NCBI GenBank assembly: GCA_028693155.1
Contig: JAQUVY010000007.1
Location: forward strand, 1-47,621
Direction of reading: 5' to 3'
DNA length: 47,621 bases
Source: Eubacteriales bacterium
Lineage (GTDB): Bacteria; Bacillota; Clostridia; Christensenellales; UMGS416
Made by a program: the position numbers and the translations under genes. Of the stretch, positions 1 to 8,412 are shown piece by piece. The first letter of the stretch is position 1. Every line of letters begins with the position of its first letter. Below the pieces are notes generated by a model, which was not told where the DNA came from, ran no database searches, and saw only the letters and a list, made by a program, of their open reading frames with translations.

Positions 1-851
1 GCGTGGTGGGTCTGAAGCCTACCGTGGGGCTGGTAAGCCGCAGCGGCATCATCCCCATTAACTCTCAGGATACCGCCGGGCCCATGGGGCGCACGGTAGA
101 GGATTGCGCCATTGCCCTGGGGGCGATGGCCGCAGAAGACGAGGAAGACCCCGCCACCTGGGCAACCCGGTCCTTGAGCTGCACCGATTACACCGCATAC
201 CTCAAACGCGATGGATTGCAGGGTATGCGGGTGGGCGTCAACCGCGGCCACAGCCACTTTTACAGCCCCGCGCAGCTCAAGCTGTTTGACAAGGCACTGG
301 AGTATTTACGCAAGGCCGGTGCCCAGCTGGTGGAAGGCTGCGATTTGGACAATATATACGACCGACGAACCTTCCCCAACCGGGCCGTCATGGTATATGA
401 ATTTAAAGCCATGATGAATGCCCATTTGGCAAGATACAGCGGCCTGCCCCAGATACGCACGCTGCACGACATCGTCACCTACAACAACGACCATCCCCAT
501 ACGGCGCTTCGATACGGTCAGGATATTTTAGAGCAATGCGACCGGACAACCAGCGCCACCCTGACCGAAAGCGAATATCTGCTGGAAAAAGGACGCATTT
601 TGCACGCCGCCGGACGGGACGGCATCGATCGCCTGCTGGCTGAAAACCATGTGGATGTTTTGGTTTGCCCCGGCCCTTCGGATCTGGCACCCATTTCGGG
701 CTATCCCATCATCAACGTACCCGCAGGGGTGGGCGAAGGCGGCGTCGCTTTTGGCATCTCCTTTCTGGCAGGCGCCTTTTGCGAGGGAAAGCTGCTCACC
801 GCGGCATATGCCTTCGAGCAAGCCTCCGGGCTGCGTGTCGTACCCCAATAA
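1..851 (+). CDS. Amidase (amidase signature family), C-terminal part
   Basis: The gene is cut by the left edge; the first full codon is at position 3 and it ends at TAA 849-851. The opening residues VVGLKPTVGLVSRSG match the segment that directly follows the Ser-cisSer-Lys core of amidase signature enzymes (GatA, aliphatic and aryl amidases), so the catalytic Lys and both Ser lie outside the window. The 282 residues present are about the last 60 percent of a normal family member of roughly 470-490 residues. The remainder has the expected GPMGRTVEDCA stretch and a C-terminal INVPAGVGEGGVAFGISF segment typical of the family. The substrate cannot be told from this part. It lies 95 bp upstream of a peptide-type ABC transporter operon on the same strand, so it may hydrolyse an imported amide; that link is inference. 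Confidence 0.85.
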   Translation, partial: VVGLKPTVGLVSRSGIIPINSQDTAGPMGRTVEDCAIALGAMAAEDEEDPATWATRSLSCTDYTAYLKRDGLQGMRVGVNRGHSHFYSPAQLKLFDKALEYLRKAGAQLVEGCDLDNIYDRRTFPNRAVMVYEFKAMMNAHLARYSGLPQIRTLHDIVTYNNDHPHTALRYGQDILEQCDRTTSATLTESEYLLEKGRILHAAGRDGIDRLLAENHVDVLVCPGPSDLAPISGYPIINVPAGVGEGGVAFGISFLAGAFCEGKLLTAAYAFEQASGLRVVPQ

Positions 852-885
852 ACACCACAGGAAAACGAAATATGGTTTTGATTAC

Positions 886-930
886 AACGGCGTAATCTTC
901 CTCAAAGGAGGAAGGTTGCGCCGTTTGATT
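886..930 (+). terminator. Stem-loop between amidase and binding protein gene
   Basis: Two nested arms pair: AACGGCG (886-892) with CGCCGTT (919-925), and CTTCCTC (897-903) with GAGGAAG (908-914). A short TGATTTT follows. It can act as a weak terminator after the amidase or as a processing or attenuation hairpin in the leader of the transporter operon. The inner arm hides an AAGGAGG that resembles a ribosome binding site; the real one (AAGGAGGAG, 932-940) is just outside the hairpin. Confidence 0.55.
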
Positions 931-946
931 TTAAGGAGGAGAACGT

Positions 947-2587
947 ATGAAGAAAAAGCTCATTGCCGCGGCTGTGGGTCTGATGATGCTCTTTGGCATG
1001 TCCGCCTGCAGCGCCACACCCACCGCTGCCCCCACGGGAAGCGCCGATGCGTCGGCGACCGCAAGTCCCGACGCCCCCGCCGCCGCCGAAGGCTCGGATC
1101 GCCTGGTGGTGGATCTGGTTGCCGAGCCGGTAAGCCTGGACCCGGCGCAGGTTTCGGACATCAACACCTACCGCGTACATTATCTGATGTATGATACGCT
1201 GATCACCTAGGACGAGAGCGGGGAAAACATGGTGCCCTGCCTGGCCACCGAGTGGGAAATGACCGATCCCAACGGTCTGGAATACACCATCAAGCTGCGT
1301 GACGACGTGGTGTTCCACGATGGATCGACCATGACGGCCGACGACGTGGTGTTCAGCTTCATGCGCTTTGTGGATGAAAACCACGCGTATGCCGGCACCG
1401 GTCCGTTCCCCAACGCCAGCGTGTTTTTCTCCCCGGTGAAGGAAGTCGTCGCAGTGGATGACACCACCGTAAAATTCATCATGGACGAGCCCTGCGCCCC
1501 CTTCCTGTCCTACCTGACCATGAGCGTCGCCTCCATTGTGAATGCCGATGTGATCATGGCCAACGCGGACAACTCCGCCCTGGTGGATTCGGGCTCGGGT
1601 CCCTATCAGCTGGTCAGCTGGGAAAAGGGCGTCAGCCTGAACCTGACCCGCTTTGACGGCTACTGGGGCGAGACCGCCAAAACCAAGGACGTGGTCATTG
1701 AGCCGGTTGTGGAGCCGCTGGTGCGCGTAACCAAGCTGCAGAACGGCGAAGCCGATATCGTTGTGGATGTAGATCCCGACGCCATCGCCGAGCTGGAAGC
1801 GGATAACTTCATCGTAAACCAGGCAGTCACCTCCCACTATTGGTATGTGGTTCTGAACAACTCTCAGGCGCCCTTTGACAACAAGCTGGTGCGGCAGGCC
1901 GTCAACTATGCCATCGACAAGGAAAGCATTGTAAACGACATTTTGGTGGGCACCGGCACCGTTGCCACCCAGCCCCTCTCCCCGGTTATCGGCGGCTACA
2001 ACCCCGATCTGGAGGGCTACGCCTACGACCCGGTCAAGGCCAAGGAGCTTTTGGCACAGGCCGGGTATGAGAATGGCTTTACCGTGAACTTCCTCATCCC
2101 CGAGTCGGGCTCCGGCATGCAGAGCTGCGTGGCCATGTGCACGGCCATCCAGGGTTACCTGGCGGACGTGGGCATCACCTGCAACATTGAAAAGATGGAA
2201 TGGGGAACCTTCCTCAACACCTGCTTCTCGGAGGACCTGCACAACGGTGACGCCGCGTACAACATGTGGGCGCTGTCCATGATGAACGTGACCGGCGACC
2301 CCGACGCCATGATCGCCCGGTTGTTCGCCAACTACCGCATCCCCCGCAACAACTCGGCTGCCTATAACAACGAAGAGCTGTCCGCGCGCATTAAGGCCGC
2401 CAGCCAGATGACCGATACGGAAGCGCGCATGGCGGAATACCAGGCCATCTCCGCAGTCATCGTAGAGGATGCGCCGCACATTTTCGTGGACTGGGGTAAC
2501 CAGATCGTAGGCACCGGCGCAACCGTGGAAGGCTTGAAGCTGGTACCCAGCCAGAAGTTAAACCTGGCAGATGTGGTAAAGAAGTAA
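947..2587 (+). pseudogene. Extracellular solute-binding protein family 5, interrupted by in-frame TAG
   Basis: This is the substrate-binding lipoprotein of a peptide/nickel-type ABC importer. The start follows AAGGAGGAGAACGT. Residues 1-21 are a lipoprotein signal peptide ending in GMSAC, followed by an Ala/Thr/Ser/Pro-rich spacer, which fits a surface-anchored protein. The reading frame then meets TAG at 1208-1210 (YDTLIT-stop-DESGENMVPCLATEW) and continues in the same frame without interruption to TAA 2585-2587, with clear family 5 features such as the FHDGSTMTADDVVFS segment (about residues 123-137). A single C-to-T change in a CAG Gln codon would explain the break. TAG is used as an ordinary stop elsewhere (17422-17424), so genome-wide recoding is not supported. 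Restart at ATG 1229 would give a protein without a signal peptide. The full length with readthrough, about 546 residues, is normal for the family. Confidence 0.85.
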
Positions 2588-2601
2588 AACCGCAAAACCG
2601 T

Positions 2602-2636
2602 ATTTCCCGGCTGGCTTGCCGGCCGGGAAATTTATT
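2602..2636 (+). terminator. Intercistronic stem-loop after binding protein gene
   Basis: ATTTCCCGGC (2602-2611) pairs with GCCGGGAAAT (2622-2631) around a 10-base loop, followed by TTATTTG. A partial terminator or RNA-stabilising hairpin at this place is common in ABC importer operons, where it raises binding protein mRNA over permease mRNA. Confidence 0.6.
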
Positions 2637-2660
2637 TGAGTATGTTTTCGGAGGTGACCC

Positions 2661-3609
2661 ATGTTAAAGTACTTTGGCAAACGCACCCTGAGCGTGCTTC
2701 CCATTATTTTGGGCGTCACCATCATTGTGTTTGTTGCTATGCAGCTGGCGCCCGGCGACGCGGCAGAAATCATGCTGGGTTCCTATGCAACGCAGGAGGA
2801 TGTAGAAGTGGTGCGCGCCCAGTTGGGACTGGATCAGCCCGTGCTGGTGCAGTATTTCAAGTGGCTGGGCAAGGCCTTAACGGGGGATTTCGGCACCTCC
2901 ATTACCTATCGGCAGCCGGTGCTGGAGCTTATTCTGCAAAAAATCGTCAACACCCTGTACCTGGGCATTGCGGCCTTGCTGATCTCCGTTCCCCTTGGCA
3001 TCGGGACCGGCATCCTATGCGCCGTAAACAAAAAACAAGTGGATCGATAAGCTGCTGATGTCGGGTACCTTTGTGGGGATCAGCATTCCCGTGTTTTGGC
3101 TGGGTATGATCCTGATCATCTTGTTTTCTCAGCTGCTGCGGTGGTTTTCCTCGTCGGGTATGCACACGGCGGGGCAAACGGGGTTTGTCGATATGCTCAG
3201 CCATATCGTTTTGCCGGCGGTGACCCTGTCGTTCATTCCGGTATCGGTCATCGCCCGCATCACCAAGGCCTCCATGCTGGAGGTGATGGGGCAGGACTAT
3301 ATGCGCACGGCCATGGCCAAGGGCTGTACCGCCCGGCGGCAGGTGCGCATTCACGCCATCAAAAATGCGTTTGTGCCCATTTTATCCATTTTGGGCATCG
3401 AGGTGGGGTATGTGCTGGGCGGCGCATTGGTGGTGGAAAATGTGTTCTCCTGGCCGGGACTGGGTTCCCTGCTGCTCAACGCCGTGCTGACCCGGGATTA
3501 CGGCGTGGTGGTTTGCGGCACTTGCGTCATTTGCATCATTTATGCGCTCATCAACCTGGTGAACGACCTGTTGTATGGCGTGTTCGACCCGCGTATTCAG
3601 TACGACTAA
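2661..3609 (+). pseudogene. Peptide ABC transporter permease (DppB/OppB type), frameshifted
   Basis: The first part (2661-3050, after an AGGTG ribosome binding site) is the N-terminal half of a DppB-type inner-membrane permease: a first membrane segment, the extracytoplasmic region with LAPGDAAEIMLG, and ALTGDFGTSITYRQPV. It stops at TAA 3048-3050. The rest of the protein continues in another frame to 3609 and holds the membrane segments with the EAA-type loop for ATPase contact (about 3280-3340). Removing one A from the A6 run at 3030-3035 joins the halves into AVNKNKWIDKLLMSGTF, which is what the family has there. So a one-base insertion in a homopolymer separates two otherwise intact halves. 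It could be a true lesion or a sequencing error. The joined protein of about 315 residues has normal length. Confidence 0.85.
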
Positions 3610-3621
3610 AGGAGGTGCGAG

Positions 3622-4503
3622 ATGGATACAACAAGTGCGCCCATGGCTCCCAAAACGGTGGCGGGCAAGAAAAGCCGCATCAGAGTGTTTAAAAAATACA
3701 ACCCCTATATGATCTTCGGCGCTTCCCTGCTGATTCTGATCACGCTGGTGGTGCTCATCGGTCCGTTGGTTCTGCAAACCGATCCCAATGCCATCAACCC
3801 CAAAATGCGCCTGCAGCATGTGGGAACGCCCGGCCACTTGCTGGGCACCGATCACCTGGGCAGAGATATGCTGGCCCGCATTCTTTACGGCGGGCGCATG
3901 TCGCTGCTGACGGCGGTGCTGACGGCGTTTTGCGCGGCCATCGCGGGGGTCAGCGTGGGTCTGGTGGCGGGCATGTCCAACAAAACGGTGGATATCATCA
4001 TCATGCGCGTGGTGGATATGCTGCAGTCCTTCCCCAACATTTTGTTGGCCATCCTCATTGTGGCCTTTTTGGGTCCCAGCCTGGTCAATGCCATGATCGC
4101 CATCGCGGTGGTCAACATCCCCTTTTTCGCCATCTTGACGCGGTCGGTTACGCTGTCCATGAAGGAAAAGGATTTCGTAAAGGCGTCGCACGCCATTGGC
4201 AATTCCAAGCTGGTGACCACCCTGCGCCATGTGATCCCCAACATCAGCCCCTACATCATTTCCCAGTCCATGATGAACGTGGGCACCATGCTTACGGTGC
4301 TGACCTCGCTGAGCTTCTTGGGGCTGGGGGTGCAGCCGCCGACTGCCGAGCTCGGCAGCATGCTGGGGGAGCTGCGCACGGTGATGACGAAGATCCCCGA
4401 CGTGGTCGCCTGCCCGGGCATTGTGATCGTGCTGGCGGTGATCGGCTTTAACATGCTGGGTGATGGCCTCAGAGACCATTTTGAGCCCAAATCCCGCAAC
4501 TGA
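3622..4503 (+). CDS. Peptide ABC transporter permease (DppC/OppC type)
   Basis: This is the second membrane subunit of the oligopeptide/dipeptide importer. It starts at ATG 3622 after AAAGGAGGTG and has the usual length (293 residues). A cytoplasmic N-terminus is followed by one membrane segment near residues 31-53, then the motif GTDHLGRDMLARILYGGRMS (about residues 75-94), diagnostic for DppC/OppC proteins. The later part holds the remaining membrane segments and the ATPase-docking loop (KASHAIGNSKL). It begins 12 bp after the stop of the frameshifted DppB-type gene, so it is in the same transcript. It cannot form a normal transporter unless the upstream permease is made. Peptide, nickel and other substrates cannot be told apart from this subunit. 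Confidence 0.93.
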   Translation: MDTTSAPMAPKTVAGKKSRIRVFKKYNPYMIFGASLLILITLVVLIGPLVLQTDPNAINPKMRLQHVGTPGHLLGTDHLGRDMLARILYGGRMSLLTAVLTAFCAAIAGVSVGLVAGMSNKTVDIIIMRVVDMLQSFPNILLAILIVAFLGPSLVNAMIAIAVVNIPFFAILTRSVTLSMKEKDFVKASHAIGNSKLVTTLRHVIPNISPYIISQSMMNVGTMLTVLTSLSFLGLGVQPPTAELGSMLGELRTVMTKIPDVVACPGIVIVLAVIGFNMLGDGLRDHFEPKSRN

Positions 4504-4518
4504 AAGGAGGCTTTGGAG

Positions 4519-5511
4519 ATGAGCAAGGTACTGGAAATCAAAAACCTCAAAGCCGAACTGTTCACCCCCGGCAAAACCATATCCCCCATTTCGGGCATCA
4601 GCTTTGATGTGGAAAAAGGGGAAACGTTGGGGCTGGTGGGCGAATCGGGCTGCGGCAAAAGCATGACGGTGCTGTCGCTGATGCGGCTGCTGAGCCCCGA
4701 TATGGGGCGGGTGTCGGCTGACTTTGTGCGTTTGGACGGGCAGGATATCTCCCAATTTACCGAAGCGCAATTTTGCAAGATCCGGGGCAAGAAAATGTCC
4801 ATGATCTTTCAGGAGCCCATGACGTCGCTAAACCCCTCGTTAAAGATCGGATACCAGATCGCCGAGCCGCTGCTGTGCCACGACGGCACACCCATACGCG
4901 AGGGCATGGTCAAGGCCTATGAGCTTTTGCGCGCCGTGGGCATTGCCGATCCGGAACGGGTGGCAAACAGCTATCCCCACAACCTATCCGGCGGGATGCG
5001 CCAGCGCGTGGTGATCGCCATGGCCATCATCTGCAAACCCAAGGTGCTGTTGGCGGATGAACCCACCACGGCGCTGGACGTGACCATACAGGCGCAGCTG
5101 CTGGAGATGATGAAGACCCTGCAGCGCGAGGAAGACATGGGCATGGTGCTGGTCACCCACGACCTGGGCATCGTGGCAGAATATTGCGACCGGGTGGTGG
5201 TGATGTACTGCGGGCAGATCGTGGAAGAGGCGGCCACGACCGCCTTGTTCGCCCTGCCCGGCCATCCGTATACCAAAGGACTCATTGCGTGCATTCCCAA
5301 GATCAGTGACGAAAAAGAGTTTTTGGATCACATTCCCGGGCATGTGCTGCCCGTCGCCCAGTATGAAAGTAGCACAGGGTGCCGCTTTGCCCAGCGCTGC
5401 CCGGCGGCAACCCCGCAGTGCCGCGCCCAAACCCCGCCGCTGTTTCAGCTGGACGTGGGGCATACCTGCCGGTGCTGGCAGCATCAGGGCAATGCCATTG
5501 CCCATGAATAA
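4519..5511 (+). CDS. Peptide ABC transporter ATP-binding protein (DppD/OppD type)
   Basis: This is the first of two ATPases that drive the importer. I chose ATG 4519 because AAAGGAGG at 4504-4510 stands 8 bases ahead; an in-frame TTG at 4513 is less likely. The protein has a Walker A GESGCGKS (near residue 40), a Q-loop in [12 protein letters not shown], the ABC signature LSGGMRQR, Walker B VLLADEPT followed by TALDVT, and the H-loop in LVTHDLG. The C-terminal extension carries the oligopeptide-type region with the Cys-rich [14 protein letters not shown], which in related ATPases holds an iron-sulfur cluster. Length (330 residues) is normal. It is followed 14 bp later by the partner ATPase. 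Confidence 0.95.
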   Translation: MSKVLEIKNLKAELFTPGKTISPISGISFDVEKGETLGLVGESGCGKSMTVLSLMRLLSPDMGRVSADFVRLDGQDISQFTEAQFCKIRGKKMSMIFQEPMTSLNPSLKIGYQIAEPLLCHDGTPIREGMVKAYELLRAVGIADPERVANSYPHNLSGGMRQRVVIAMAIICKPKVLLADEPTTALDVTIQAQLLEMMKTLQREEDMGMVLVTHDLGIVAEYCDRVVVMYCGQIVEEAATTALFALPGHPYTKGLIACIPKISDEKEFLDHIPGHVLPVAQYESSTGCRFAQRCPAATPQCRAQTPPLFQLDVGHTCRCWQHQGNAIAHE

Positions 5512-5525
5512 GGGAGGTGAAAGAA

Positions 5526-6503
5526 ATGGCTGAAATATTAATGAGTATTGAACACATCTACAAAACCTTTTCCGTCAAGCAGGGGGCTTTTCAAAAGCTG
5601 TCTTTTCACGCGGTAAACGATGTCTCCCTCCACATTACCCAGGGCAAGGTGTATGGGCTGGTGGGCGAGTCGGGCTGCGGCAAGTCCACCCTGGCGTCCA
5701 CCATTTTGCAGCTGACGCAGCCCACATCCGGCCGCATTCTCTACCGGGGCATGGAAGTTGACGCCCACACCCCCGCTGCCATGAAGGCCATGCGCAAGGA
5801 CCTTCAGCTGATTTTTCAGGATCCCTTTGCGTCCATCGACCCCAAAATGAAAATACGGGATGTGGTTATGGAGCCCATGCGCACCCACAAAATCTATAAA
5901 ACCCGGCAGGAATGCTACCAGAGGGCCTGTGAGCTGATGGAAATCTGCGGAATGTCCGCAGCCGATCTGGAGCGCTATCCCCACGAATTTTCGGGCGGGC
6001 AGCGCCAGCGCATCAGCATCGCGCGGGTTTTGGGGATGGATCCCAAGCTGATCATCGCGGATGAATCCACCGCCGCGCTGGATGTATCCGTGCAAGCGCA
6101 GATCCTGAACCTGTTCAAGCAGCTGCAAAAGGATTTTGACCTGACCATGATCTTTATCTCCCACGACCTCAACGTGATCAAGCACATCAGCGATCGGATC
6201 ATTGTGATGTACATGGGCAGCGTCATCGAATTGGCCGATAAAGAATACGCCTATCACGAGCCAAAGCATCCCTACACCCAGGCGTTGATCTCGGCAGTGC
6301 CCAACCCGGATCCCTTTCAGGAAAAGAAGCGCATCATACTGAGCGGCGAGCTGCCGCGTTTTTCCAACCTCCCCACGGGGTGTCCGTTTCACCCCCGCTG
6401 CCCCCAGTGCATGGATATCTGCCGACGGGAAAAGCCCGCCCTGCGCAACCTGCGCAAAGGGCAAAAGGTGGCCTGCCATTTATACGACGGGCACACCTAC
6501 TGA
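5526..6503 (+). CDS. Peptide ABC transporter ATP-binding protein (DppF/OppF type)
   Basis: This is the second ATPase of the importer. ATG 5526 is preferred, with GGGAGGTG at 5512-5519; a GTG at 5517 lies inside that ribosome binding site. Visible motifs are Walker [10 protein letters not shown], the Q-loop in LIFQDPFASIDP, the signature FSGGQRQR, Walker B LIIADEST followed by AALDVS, and the H-loop in FISHDLNV. The C-terminus has GCPFHPRCPQCMDIC, the OppF-type Cys cluster. The 325-residue length is as expected. It ends the operon: a GC-rich hairpin follows at 6543-6582. With DppC and DppD intact and the binding protein and DppB broken, the operon as written would not yield a complete importer. 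Confidence 0.95.
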   Translation: MAEILMSIEHIYKTFSVKQGAFQKLSFHAVNDVSLHITQGKVYGLVGESGCGKSTLASTILQLTQPTSGRILYRGMEVDAHTPAAMKAMRKDLQLIFQDPFASIDPKMKIRDVVMEPMRTHKIYKTRQECYQRACELMEICGMSAADLERYPHEFSGGQRQRISIARVLGMDPKLIIADESTAALDVSVQAQILNLFKQLQKDFDLTMIFISHDLNVIKHISDRIIVMYMGSVIELADKEYAYHEPKHPYTQALISAVPNPDPFQEKKRIILSGELPRFSNLPTGCPFHPRCPQCMDICRREKPALRNLRKGQKVACHLYDGHTY

Positions 6504-6542
6504 AAAACGGAAACCGTGTTTTCTTAAGCGTCCTCCTTTGTT

Positions 6543-6590
6543 CAGGCGCGGCCCCCTGCCCCATGGGCAGCGGCCGCGCCTGTTCCTTTA
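6543..6590. terminator. Hairpin between convergent genes
   Basis: CAGGCGCGGCC (6543-6553) pairs with GGCCGCGCCTG (6572-6582), with an inner CTGCC/GGCAG pair. It is followed on the plus strand by TTCCTTTA, a poor U-tract. Its place between the ATPase gene (+) and the lipoprotein gene (-) supports a shared terminator. Confidence 0.6.
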
Positions 6591-6616
6591 TGCAGCTTGC
6601 CGCGGCGGTTCTTTTG

Positions 6617-7078
6617 CTACTTTTCCGCGGAAAGCGAAAAAGACTGAAGCACCTTTTCCACTTGCAGGCTCATGTGCGCATAAGCCTGCGTCAGCCTCTC
6701 GTCGCCGTCGTTGAACTGAACGTTGGTCGGCCGCAGGTATCCCCACACCGCGCCGTCACGCTCCGCCAGCTTTTCAAAACCGGCAGGCTGCTCCTTTTTC
6801 TGCTGCGCCGGAATGCACACAATGCGAAACAGCTCGCCGCCATACCCTGCGGCGCTGTTTTGCTCCTCGAAAAAAACCACGCCGGTTTCCTCCTCCCGGC
6901 ACGCATACGCCCCCTGCCACTGCGCGGGCAGGCGCAGGGTAAAGTCAGCGGCGGTATAAAGAATGTCCGGGGCGGCGGTGTTGTGCGTGGCGTGCGCCCC
7001 GCCCTTGGGCGAGCCCGCCGCGCAGCCGCCCAGGCAAACGCACAGCGCCACAATGCCGATGAAACGGCTCCCTTTCAT
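6617..7078 (-). CDS. Hypothetical lipoprotein
   Basis: I do not recognise the family. The start at 7078 is preferred over a longer frame from 7147 because it begins a clear lipoprotein signal peptide: MKGSR, a hydrophobic stretch and the lipobox LGGC near residues 17-20. An AGAGGAAG ribosome binding site stands upstream. The mature part of about 130 residues is soluble and would be membrane-anchored outside the cell. It contains TLRLPAQWQGAYACREEETG, an arrangement seen in small surface lipoproteins that resemble PsbP or DUF1795-like folds; that comparison is weak. It is 93 bp downstream of ylbJ on the same strand and may share its transcript. Confidence 0.7.
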   Translation of the reverse strand: MKGSRFIGIVALCVCLGGCAAGSPKGGAHATHNTAAPDILYTAADFTLRLPAQWQGAYACREEETGVVFFEEQNSAAGYGGELFRIVCIPAQQKKEQPAGFEKLAERDGAVWGYLRPTNVQFNDGDERLTQAYAHMSLQVEKVLQSFSLSAEK

Positions 7079-7171
7079 GCCTCCACTTCCTCTCTTGTTT
7101 TTGGATTGCACCCATTGTATCGCATCCTCGCCGGCAAGACGTTGCATGAATGCCGCCGAGTTGTAAATCCT

Positions 7172-8305
7172 TCATTTCATGGCTTCCATCTTGTGGAATT
7201 TTATTTGTCTGAGGCTGTTCCACAGCACTAGCACCCCCATAGCAGCCAGAGAAACAAACAGGTAGACGGCGCTGGTTTCCAGGGCGGCCCCCGCGCTTGG
7301 CGTCCCCTGCGGCAGGAACACCGGCAGCGTGAACCAGGGCAGCATTCCCAGCACCCGGCATAAAATCAGCGCCAGCGCACCCTGTAGGCATTTCACCCCC
7401 ACCAAGGGCAGCGCCTTTACCCCGCAGGGAGAAAGAAACGCCAGCTGCTGCATGGTGATGGACACCCCACCCAGGGAAATCATCAGGCTCATAAGCAGGC
7501 ATTTGTCCATCATGGGCACGGCGCACTGCGCCGCCTGACGGCAGCCCACCGTCACTTCCAAAAAGCCCATCATGGCCGAGGGCGCCAGCGCCGCGTCGAT
7601 GCCAACCAGCCTGAAAAGCCAGCCCAGCGGCCGCGCCAACGCCCCCACGACCCCCCAGTCGGTGAGCAGCCCGGTCAGCACGGCAAAGAGCATGATGAAC
7701 CCGCCCACCGTCCAAAACGTCTCCATGGCGCGGCTCATCGCCTGCCCCAGCACCGCGCCGAAGGGGCGCTGCGGCGGCGCGGGTGGCAGCTGCTCTGCGC
7801 CTGCCCCGCCCTGTCTGGGCAGCAGGATGACCGACAGCAGCACGCTTCCCCAATGGCTCAGCGCGATCAGCCACCCCGCAGCGGGCGCGCCCAGCATCCC
7901 CGCGCCCACCGCGCCCAGCAAATAAGCCGGCCCCGAAGCCGACGACAACGCCGCGCAGCGAAAAACATCCTGCGCATCCCCGCCCTGCGCGTACAGCTCG
8001 GCGGTGATGCGTGCCCCGGCGGGATAGCCGGTTACCGCCCCCATCAGCGCGGCAAAGGCCGCCGCACCCGGCGCACGAAACACCTTTCTTGTGACGCCTT
8101 CCAAAATGGCGCTGACTCGGTGCACCAACCCCGACTCCATAAGCAGCGATGCGCACAGCAGGAAAGGCAGCTGCGCGGGCAGCACCACCTGCATGAAAAG
8201 CTCCAGCCCGTCCCGCGCATATTGCAGCGCCGCGTCGGTGGATACGGTCACCATCGCCAACACCGCCGCGGACACGGCCGCCATCACCCAGCCCTGTCTT
8301 TTCAC
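7172..8305 (-). CDS. ylbJ: Sporulation integral membrane protein YlbJ
   Basis: This is a polytopic membrane protein of the nucleoside-recognition (Gate) domain type. In Bacillus, YlbJ is made in the mother cell under SigE control and is needed for normal spore cortex; the transported molecule is not known. The start is GTG 8303-8305 with AAAGGA upstream. The 377 residues include the family segment around ALMGAVTGYPAGARITAEL (about residues 88-106), followed by SSASGPAYLLG, and many hydrophobic helices. It is divergent from the YlbK-like patatin gene, and TmcAL (YlbM), YceD (YlbN) and rpmF lie close by, so the Bacillus ylb neighbourhood is recognisable though rearranged. Its presence argues for an endospore former. 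Confidence 0.88.
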   Translation of the reverse strand: MKRQGWVMAAVSAAVLAMVTVSTDAALQYARDGLELFMQVVLPAQLPFLLCASLLMESGLVHRVSAILEGVTRKVFRAPGAAAFAALMGAVTGYPAGARITAELYAQGGDAQDVFRCAALSSASGPAYLLGAVGAGMLGAPAAGWLIALSHWGSVLLSVILLPRQGGAGAEQLPPAPPQRPFGAVLGQAMSRAMETFWTVGGFIMLFAVLTGLLTDWGVVGALARPLGWLFRLVGIDAALAPSAMMGFLEVTVGCRQAAQCAVPMMDKCLLMSLMISLGGVSITMQQLAFLSPCGVKALPLVGVKCLQGALALILCRVLGMLPWFTLPVFLPQGTPSAGAALETSAVYLFVSLAAMGVLVLWNSLRQIKFHKMEAMK

Positions 8306-8324
8306 CCCTGATCCTTTCCGCCGA

Positions 8325-8353
8325 TTGACCTTTTCGCCGGCAAGTATTACAAT
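8325..8353 (+). promoter_or_regulatory. SigA-type promoter for the patatin gene
   Basis: TTGACC (8325-8330) and TACAAT (8348-8353) are separated by 17 bases. Transcription would start near 8360, about 53 bases before the ATG, and GAGGAGG (8395-8401) serves as ribosome binding site. Confidence 0.75.
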
Positions 8354-8412
8354 TTTAGGAAACAGGTATACTCAATAAAACAGTTTATCGTTATGAGGAG
8401 GATCGGAAGATT

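Noticed and set aside
1208-1210. Recoding of TAG as an amino acid (pyrrolysine or Gln)
   Set aside because: The zinc-ribbon gene ends in TAG at 17422-17424, the family position suits Gln by one base change, and no pyl gene is in view.
902-2479. Long minus-strand open frame (525 codons) opposite the binding protein gene
   Set aside because: It is a shadow of the GC-rich coding strand. It is rich in His and Gly without any known motif, has no ribosome binding site, and the plus strand holds an obvious family 5 binding protein.
3030-3036. Programmed -1 frameshift at AAAAAAC
   Set aside because: The heptamer is not in the phase needed for the zero-frame codons, and the join requires a +1 or -2 step. 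Six A are also short for transcriptional slippage.
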